This document shows positions 57,700 through 64,000 of a stretch of DNA of 64,000 bases, piece after piece. The position numbers and the translations under genes were made by a program. Within the stretch, counting starts at the first letter, position 1. The number at the start of each line of letters is the position of its first letter. The stretch comes from Cryptomeria japonica (Eukaryota > Streptophyta > Pinopsida > Cupressales > Cupressaceae): the NCBI RefSeq assembly GCF_030272615.1, contig NC_081412.1, positions 480,681,657 to 480,745,656 of the forward strand, in the 5' to 3' direction. Below the pieces are notes generated by a model that saw only the letters and a list, made by a program, of their open reading frames with translations, did no database searches and was not told where the DNA came from.

Positions 57700-58950
57700 C
57701 ACCCCTTAGCTGACTACTCATCATCTGTAGCACTCTACTCACTGCCCTGCACTTCTTCTGCTTTCTCTTCCTCCTCACCATCAAAGGCTACCTTGATGCA
57801 GTGCGCCTTACACTCCCCAAATACCTATGACTCAACTCCTGAGGCTCTTTGCAGCTGAAACAGGACTTTTTTCTGCACAATCAGTTCAAACCTCATCATC
57901 CATACTGATCTTTTTGGGACTATCCTTCTAGAAAGGTTTATTGTCCTTATCCTTCTTATGTAAGAGTCCTTTCGATTGAAATTTGCTTTTTGAAGTAGAC
58001 TACATGTCTCTTGCCTCTTTGATTGCTTCTTATAGTGTGGGTCGGCTAAGTGTCTTAATACATCCTCTCAATGGATCTAATAACACCCATCCACAAATAA
58101 AACAATCTCCTTTCTAAAATATCAGTTACCAAACCGATAACCTCTTAAAATCAGCAATGTATGCATCAACAAAACCCCAATTGCTCAAGTTGTGCCAACT
58201 CCTTAAAGTGCAATTCAAGATCTTGTTTGTCAAATCTATCAATCAGCCTCTCAATGAAATCTGCATATGAATCAATCTCAACATATCCCAATGTGATCAT
58301 TTTGTGATGCTACCACTTGTAAGCACTACCATCCAAGATTAATAGCTGCATATTTGATAGCTTCATCCTCTGCCATGGGGTTAAGCTGAAAATTAGTTCC
58401 TAGTTTCTATACCAGCCCTCTAGCTGTAGTTTTTCCAATCCCAACATAATAATGAACAAATAGCTTACCAACCTTCCTCTGCAAATCTTGGTTATGTGGT
58501 CTACCACCGCTATGAGGTCTATGTTTCAACCTGAGATCCATGTAGTCACGGAAAGACATCTCAACCTGAAAATCAACACCTAAATCCCTCCAATCTTGTA
58601 AAATTTAAAATTTGGTCCTGGAACTCTTGCTGTGTTGGTTCATTTTTTGCTTAAGGATTATTTCTTGGAGGAAAGTTAAGCATTAGGGGCCTAGAGTTGG
58701 TTGTTCCAGCCATAGTACGCTAATTTGCAACCCTATTGTTGACTAAACCATGCCCGTTTCCATTGTTCATGTCATGACCACTGTTCCCACCATTGTTATT
58801 ATTATTGTTATTGTTCTTTCCCACAATATGCTAAGCCATTAGTGCACACATTTGAGCCATATTCTGTTGTAACTCACGCTATCCTCTAGTCAGATCATTG
58901 AAGATATCTCTTGTGCTTGGTTCCTAGTGGTCTATATGCTCTCTGTCACC
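57700..58950 (-). pseudogene. Gy3 gag and zinc-knuckle remnant
   Basis: On the - strand, HHKMITLGYVEIDSYADFIE and RLIDRFDKQDLELHFKELAQ (about 58,315-58,180) match the retrotransposon gag domain. The codon after YKW is TAG where Trp is expected. A knuckle-like stretch, CFSCKEPQELSHRYLG, near 57,860 has its last Cys as Tyr. Stops and frame changes are common. The intervening 56,621-57,699 has no readable domain. Confidence 0.82.
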
Positions 58951-59094
58951 CATATTTACTTCAACACTTTCAATGTTAGGGTTTGATCTATTTCTTCTTA
59001 GGTAATAATGATGTGTGCTAAGCTGCATTACTCATTCCAAATATCATGTCACTGTTGTTCATTCACACAACCCTCTAGACTGGCAGAATCTTCT

Positions 59095-59106
59095 GCTCTG
59101 ATACCA
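59095..59106 (-). promoter_or_regulatory. Gy3 primer-binding site
   Basis: The - strand reads TGGTATCAGAGC, the exact initiator-Met tRNA complement, one base from the LTR end. Confidence 0.93.
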
Positions 59107-59107
59107 C

Positions 59108-60448
59108 TATAAAATTCCAACTCCCATTCTGAACCAACTTTTTTCTTTTTTTTCTATTTGAAGTTTCAATCATATCTCTCTGCATGAATTTCTGAGTTTG
59201 CAAAAGGGATGCTATTTGTTTTGGAAATTTTACATTGTAACGTTCTTAAAGGCAAAATAGAAAAATATCATTGCAAAATAAATGATATAATGACCAGGAA
59301 TTAAAGAGATTGTCTTTATTAATTTTTTTGTCATAGAAATACAGTAGTATTGCAATGATTTTGTCCTGTTACAAGAAATACAGCAGACTGAAACTTGGTT
59401 TCTCCTATAGAATCTCCATTGACCAGCAAATACACAAGTGGTAGACTTAAAATGCATACAAATTATTTGCATAAGCTTCCAACTGAACATTCCTAACAAT
59501 AGATGGAGGCACCAGGACCTTGCTACCCTCCACAAATATGCCAAATGCCTTCCTCTCAATATATAATATTCATATTTCACTGTATTAATAATTGTGTTCA
59601 GTCACCTGTGCACATACCCAGCACCTAGGATCTTTTTTGTGGCCTCAAAAATAGTTACAACTAGCAGATAGAAATCATATGACAGGGTGGAGGGGATATA
59701 GGCAGCTAAAGGTGCAGCATTTCTCCCTTAAAAACACTTGACCAAGTCTTATATCTCACGGCACATACTAAATAGGTTGTGCAACCAGAATTGGAAATGA
59801 ATTGGCCACCCTAAGTCTTCCAACGCCTCCACCAATCTTTACATTCCTTTGCAATAAGCCAAGCCTTTCTCTTCATTCACGTTCAGCATATATGGGTATT
59901 CCATCATGCATGGTGTTCCTTTTTAAAAAATGATTTCATTAACCTTAGTACCCAGCCAGAAAAGTGAATAATGGCTTCTAAAATCTATTGCCTGAAACTT
60001 TCCCAAGAATGACTATGAAATTTGTCTTTGTAAAAAGACTTCATGAATTGGAAACTCCCAATCACTGAAACTCCGTGAGAAATCTAAGTGACCCCTCCAA
60101 CAGCCAACCATGGTAGAATTCTGCACTACCGAAACTAGCACCCTTACGGTTCTTGTCCTAGGGTTTCCAGCTACTCAAAATGCTCTCCAAAATACAAATT
60201 AGAAGAAAATAAATCCAAGCATATGTAAATGAGCATCAAAACGTTTTTTATAATAACCCTAGGAAACTTCTCGAAAGAGTTTTTGAATTCCCACAACCTT
60301 TTAATTAAATAACATTAGCCCAAAAATGTACTTTATTGGATAATATTAAATAATTAATTTAAATTATTCCCTTACTATTGACATTAGCCTACAAGAATAA
60401 GATAGGCGAAATGATCTCTTAGGCTACTCCTTGGAAGGGAACATTACA
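59108..60448 (-). repeat. Gy3 5' LTR
   Basis: A 1,341-bp LTR whose + strand end, gaacattaca, gives the sense start TGTAATGTTCCC. Its other end has tataaaattcc where the partner has tgtaaattcc, so the sense CA is now TA. Confidence 0.88.
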
Positions 60449-60525
60449 TAATGTGCCATGTTCACACTACAAAAAAAGGAAATTGTATAGAAAATAACCC
60501 TGTTCACACTAAAACCCCCCCTTAG

Positions 60526-62080
60526 TGCAACTTAGGGAGAATGAAAAACAAATGCAAATAATGCAAAGAACCAAAGATGGGTCCCAGCTACTAGGCCATG
60601 TTAAGTAACCATGGATAAATACAATCTCTAACAAACAAAGAAAATGAGAAAGCCCAAGGACTACTTATAACACCAATATACAATCAATGATCCCCCCATA
60701 AAGAAAGACTATGTAGCCCCCCCACAATGTGTAATCTCCTGCAATAATCGCAAATTTTTTGAAGACAAAAGATAATGCAATGCCTACAAACAGCATTCCT
60801 TCCTTTGGGAAGAAACAAAACCAAGTATAGATGAAGGAAAGCTTCCCATTCCAAATAGGAATTTGAGGGAAGAAGTATAAAGATGTATAATGTCTCTGAA
60901 TTTTGCTCAAGCGCCCCCATGTCGATGCTAAAAGTTGCCACTTTTAAATCAGGCATTCTAGGCCACACTGATGAAGGTGACAATCCAAAATCTAGTAGAT
61001 ATGAATGTAAAACATGATCCAAAGACGCAAGTATCTCCTCTAAAGACAAAGATATCTCCTCCAAATGCTACTCACCACACTGATGAAGGTGACAATCCAA
61101 AATCTAGTAGATATGAATGTAAAACATGATCCAAAGACACAAGTATCTCCTCTAAAGACAAAGATATCTCCTCCAAATGCTACTCAAAAGTCTCCAAGCC
61201 AATTCCAAATGGTGACAAACATTGACAAGAGGAATCACTTATTATGCAAGATTCAAGTATAGTAACCACGGATTTATGATGCTTGCCACAGGGGAGACAA
61301 ATGGACTGAGAATCTGGCCCCCTTACATAAGATGTCAATATGAATGATGACTAAGTCGGATATGACTCATGAATATCCATGAAAATTGTCACTATAGAAG
61401 CATATGTAGGCAAACAAAGAATAGGAGGGTCTATATGTGCCCTTATTACATCTCTACAAGTAAACCTGCAATGTCTGTCAAGTACTCATCCCAAGTAACC
61501 ATATCTAGAAGACAATATATATCCTATTGCATTGAATCATTAGGAGCCATGGATGTAGCATCACCAATATCATCAAAAGCAACAATAGATGGAGGAGATG
61601 AGATCTCAATGCATGTCACTAAACTACATTGTTCGTTCCCAAATGATGTGTCCACACAAGATTCTTCAGTGTGAACATCAAATGAATCTATTGATGCTGG
61701 TTTAAAAGAGTATACCAAACTAGTGCCATTGGCAATGCAAAGTTGTCTCAGCTCATAAATATTATAAATAAGTTTCAAATCATCAAGTTCTTTTCACACG
61801 CATTCATCTATTTCATGCCTTTACTTCCCATACTAATCACATTTAATTTTCCATGGATTACAAGATACAATAACCAGCAAAAACACAAGATTACTCACCA
61901 AATTCACTCAATTATAAGACCACCTCAGCAATTTATGATGTCAGTACTTTATATTTAGTATGGTTATAAGTGCAACTTGCCAAAAATTAGTAAACCAGAC
62001 TTAATCTCGATGCATGCAAATGTCAAATTAGGCCATAGAAATAAAATGCAATTTTAGAAGAAAAAAAATGAGATCAATCT
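60526..62080. other. Co4 middle region without coding domains
   Basis: The left end (to about 60,650) matches the Co3 3' untranslated region (gatgggtcccagc). The rest has short frames only, including 61,369-61,674 and its antisense shadow, with no domain. It contains the 112-bp tandem duplication at 60,963-61,186. Confidence 0.6.
60963..61186. repeat. 112-bp tandem duplication in Co4
   Basis: Two units (60,963-61,074 and 61,075-61,186) start ccacactgatgaaggtgaca and differ at one base (gacgcaag versus gacacaag). Recent duplication within Co4. Confidence 0.96.
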
Positions 62081-63369
62081 GATCACACCATTGCAAAGTA
62101 CATGAAAAATTATGCACTTCCAAAAAATATTGCACCAAAAGATGTTAATGTAGGAGCTTGAGCAAAAGCTCAAAAGTTCCCAAAACTTAAACTGCTCAAG
62201 AACACCTACAAAAATTTGCAATTTTTGGAAAAAAAACAGGAACCAAAATCACAAACCATCTACACCACTACAAAGAGCACAAAATTCTATCCCAAACAAA
62301 AAAATGCTCGTAAAAGGAGATCTTGATCCTAAGTTATGGTTGGTCAAATTTGGATTGCAAAAATCAAATTGCCATTCATGAGGGAGCAAGCTTGGGAGGT
62401 GGGCCTGCTGATGCCAATAGATTGGTTAACGGAATATTCTCCCTATTTGACAAAAAACTCTCCTAGAAATGGAATATGCTATGCTAACAAAATATTCCTT
62501 GCTCAAAAAATGGTTGTTGAAATCTTGTTGATTCATTGAAATATATTCCAATAGGCGAAATCTTTTTGGTGCGATGGAATGTTTTAGATGACAGCTAATG
62601 GAATATATTTTAGGGAATATTTCGAGGCCAAAATATTCTAGCTAGCTTGTCAACAAGAGGCAGTGGGTGGTGAGGCCTACCACAGCCAATGGAATGCCAC
62701 CACATCTCCTAGCAAGTGGCCCAAACCTATGGGTACCACAAACATTCGCAAGTCTACAAACCTGCAAAAAAAAAAAATTAATAAAAAAAATTAAATATTA
62801 AAAAAATATTTTTTAAATTGTACCAATTTTTTTACCTATGCCTACAATAATAATGTTAGATGTACAACTATACGACGAGGGAGCCAGAAATTTCCTAAGG
62901 GCCCAAAGCAAAGTGCTCAAATGTTGACAATTTGACAGTAGATCTTAGGGTTATTGGGCCCTTTTGGTTGCATTGGCAAGGTATATTTTGACCAAAAATG
63001 CTTTGAAATAGCAACTACCTTCTAGATTTCGTAACCACCTCCCAACTTCAAACCCATGTAGATTTGACCTCACATGTGCAATTAGGACAAATCAAAAGGC
63101 AAAACTGACCTTCTTGGACACCCTAAACTCAATTGTGAGCTCAAATTTGCACCAACAAGCTCCAAAACGAACCTACAATACAAAGCCACAAAGAGGAACC
63201 CCCCAAAATCTGTAATTGCTATCAAGTTTTTTGAAACTCCAAGTCATTTTTGGATGCAAGAGAAGAGCATTCTCAATTTTTTGAAATCCACCAAGATTGG
63301 CAACCTAGCATTAACTCATGCACAAATCACTCTCAAATTTGAAAAGGGAATGGAATTTGCAAATCTAAA
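62081..63369 (-). other. Co4 5' leader
   Basis: Homologous to the Co3 leader (ccattg.aaagtacatgaaaa; aaaatgctttgaaat; ctaaactcaattgtgagctc). An A/T-only run lies at 62,768-62,820. There is no coding frame. Confidence 0.75.
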
Positions 63370-63381
63370 GCTCTGATACCA
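63370..63381 (-). promoter_or_regulatory. Co4 primer-binding site
   Basis: The - strand reads TGGTATCAGAGC directly beside the LTR, an exact initiator-Met tRNA complement. Confidence 0.93.
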
Positions 63382-63555
63382 TGTTAGAGCTGATAGGTAG
63401 CTCTTGTTAGAGTCACTCAAGCTCCCAAGATCACCTATACAAACAAAATATCCTTCCACGAGAAAAAAGAAAAAACATAAATTTGCCAATAATAGATGCA
63501 AAATATATTAAATCGATAATGATCAACAAATGTGCAAATATGCATATGAGTCTTG

Positions 63556-64000
63556 TTAATGTGTTTTTAGGCACATGAGAACACAGAATAAAATACCTTG
63601 AGTATCTTATCCTCTCTTGAACAAAATCTCTCAAATGTTGAAGATTAGCTTAAGGATCACTTGAGAAGACTCCAAGGTTCATGAATGTAGGGTCACTACG
63701 TGTGGATAAGCTCATTGGTTTGATGTGATTATGCTGGAATCACAAGGGGACTTACATTCGAATGCGTGAATGCTTGATTTGTTGGAGCTTGATCATCTGA
63801 TGTTACAATACAGTGATGCTTTTTGATCCTAAACTAACTTGAATTGAAAAAAAAGGGCAAAAGGAAAGGGTTGAGAGAATCTATTCTAGAACCTAGAATG
63901 TAAGAGTATAGATGAATGACTAGGTGGAATCCTACTGAGCGAGGTCTCACCATCAAACTGAACAATTTGACACAAGCTCAATGCAATCTTCTAAGGATGT
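63556..64000. other. Start of a further insertion in the Co4 5' LTR
   Basis: At about 63,555 the sequence departs from the Co4 3' LTR (tgcatatgagactttgc there, tgcatatgagtcttgttaat here). It continues with tgtttttaggcacatgagaa to the window end. A TG start is suggestive of another LTR, but the far end lies outside the window. Confidence 0.45.

Larger units (their letters stand above)
54966..60448 (-). mobile_element. Gy3: internally deleted Ty3/gypsy element
   Basis: A - strand gypsy with a 5' LTR (59,108-60,448), primer-binding site, gag, zinc-knuckle remnant, protease and RT start, then an abrupt jump into a partial 3' LTR (54,966-55,840). Exact 5-bp duplications, taatg, flank it (54,961-54,965 and 60,449-60,453). 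It is inserted in the Co4 3' LTR, which reads on continuously (tagttagataatg to tgccatgttcacac) when Gy3 is removed. RT core, RNase H, integrase and the 5' part of the 3' LTR are missing. Confidence 0.93.
54599..63555 (-). mobile_element. Co4: coding-depleted relative of Co3 (LARD-like)
   Basis: The - strand 5' LTR starts at 63,382, with a primer-binding site at 63,370-63,381. The 3' LTR is 54,599-54,965 plus 60,454-60,514, split by Gy3. A polypurine tract (+ strand cccccccttag, 60,515-60,525) abuts the 3' LTR. The leader and 3' region match Co3, but the roughly 2.8 kb between them has no gag, protease, integrase or RT. Such elements rely on proteins from a coding partner; Co3's family is the obvious candidate. 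The 5' LTR is cut near 63,555 by another insertion. Confidence 0.8.

Noticed and set aside
60467-60480. cactacaaaaaaagg as a second CACTA terminus
   Set aside because: It lies inside the Co4 LTR, with no partner terminus or 3-bp duplication; likely chance or LTR sequence.

Overview
The window looks like intergenic DNA from a large plant nuclear genome. It is almost wholly built from old, nested LTR retrotransposons: chromodomain Ty3/gypsy, other Ty3/gypsy, Ty1/copia, one TRIM and one large coding-depleted element. It also holds solo LTRs, a CACTA-like DNA insertion and one decayed PPR gene relic. Primer-binding sites complementary to initiator-Met tRNA, copia and chromovirus families and a PPR relic all point to a seed plant. 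The heavy decay and few young copies fit a gymnosperm, but the species cannot be fixed from this sequence. I see no intact host gene, tRNA, rRNA or CRISPR array.

Layout. 1-5,653: mostly unassigned repeat-like DNA, with three adjacent hairpins (2,431-2,591), a broken PPR relic on the + strand (3,871-4,400) and a 36-bp tandem repeat (4,599-4,702). 5,654-27,303: a - strand chromovirus (Gy1) with both LTRs, split by a CACTA-like insertion (8,961-15,741) and a - strand copia element (Co1, 16,401-23,807). 25,938-37,262: a second - strand chromovirus body (Gy2) that uses Gy1's 5' LTR as its own 3' LTR. Gy2 contains a TRIM (30,440-30,791, TSD taaag) and a + strand copia element (Co2, 30,879-37,089, TSD cacat). 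37,263-43,049: unassigned DNA flanked by a 0.47-kb inverted repeat, holding a solo LTR (38,737-40,553, TSD aacat). 43,050-43,755: a second solo LTR (TSD tgttt). 44,791-52,410: a + strand gypsy relic (Gy4) split by a - strand copia (Co3, 45,259-51,705). 53,245-54,715: a 732-bp tandem duplication. 54,599-63,555: a coding-depleted relative of Co3 (Co4) whose 3' LTR is split by an internally deleted - strand gypsy (Gy3, 54,966-60,448, TSD taatg). 63,556-64,000: the start of a further, unidentified insertion.

How the parts relate. No element here can code for a full active set of proteins. Co2 is the youngest and most complete: its LTRs are about 95% alike by eye and all domains are recognisable, but it carries stops, a frameshift and a 22-bp duplication inside integrase. 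The interruptions give a relative order of events: Gy1/Gy2 precede Co1, the CACTA-like element, the TRIM and Co2; Gy4 precedes Co3; Co4 precedes Gy3. The most unusual signals are the TRIM with Pol III box-like motifs, the 31-bp hairpin just upstream of the Co2 TATA box, the two chromoviruses sharing one LTR, the triple hairpin, and the 6.8-kb CACTA-like insert with one clear terminus and a strand-biased TGACTGT motif. Identity figures are eye estimates.
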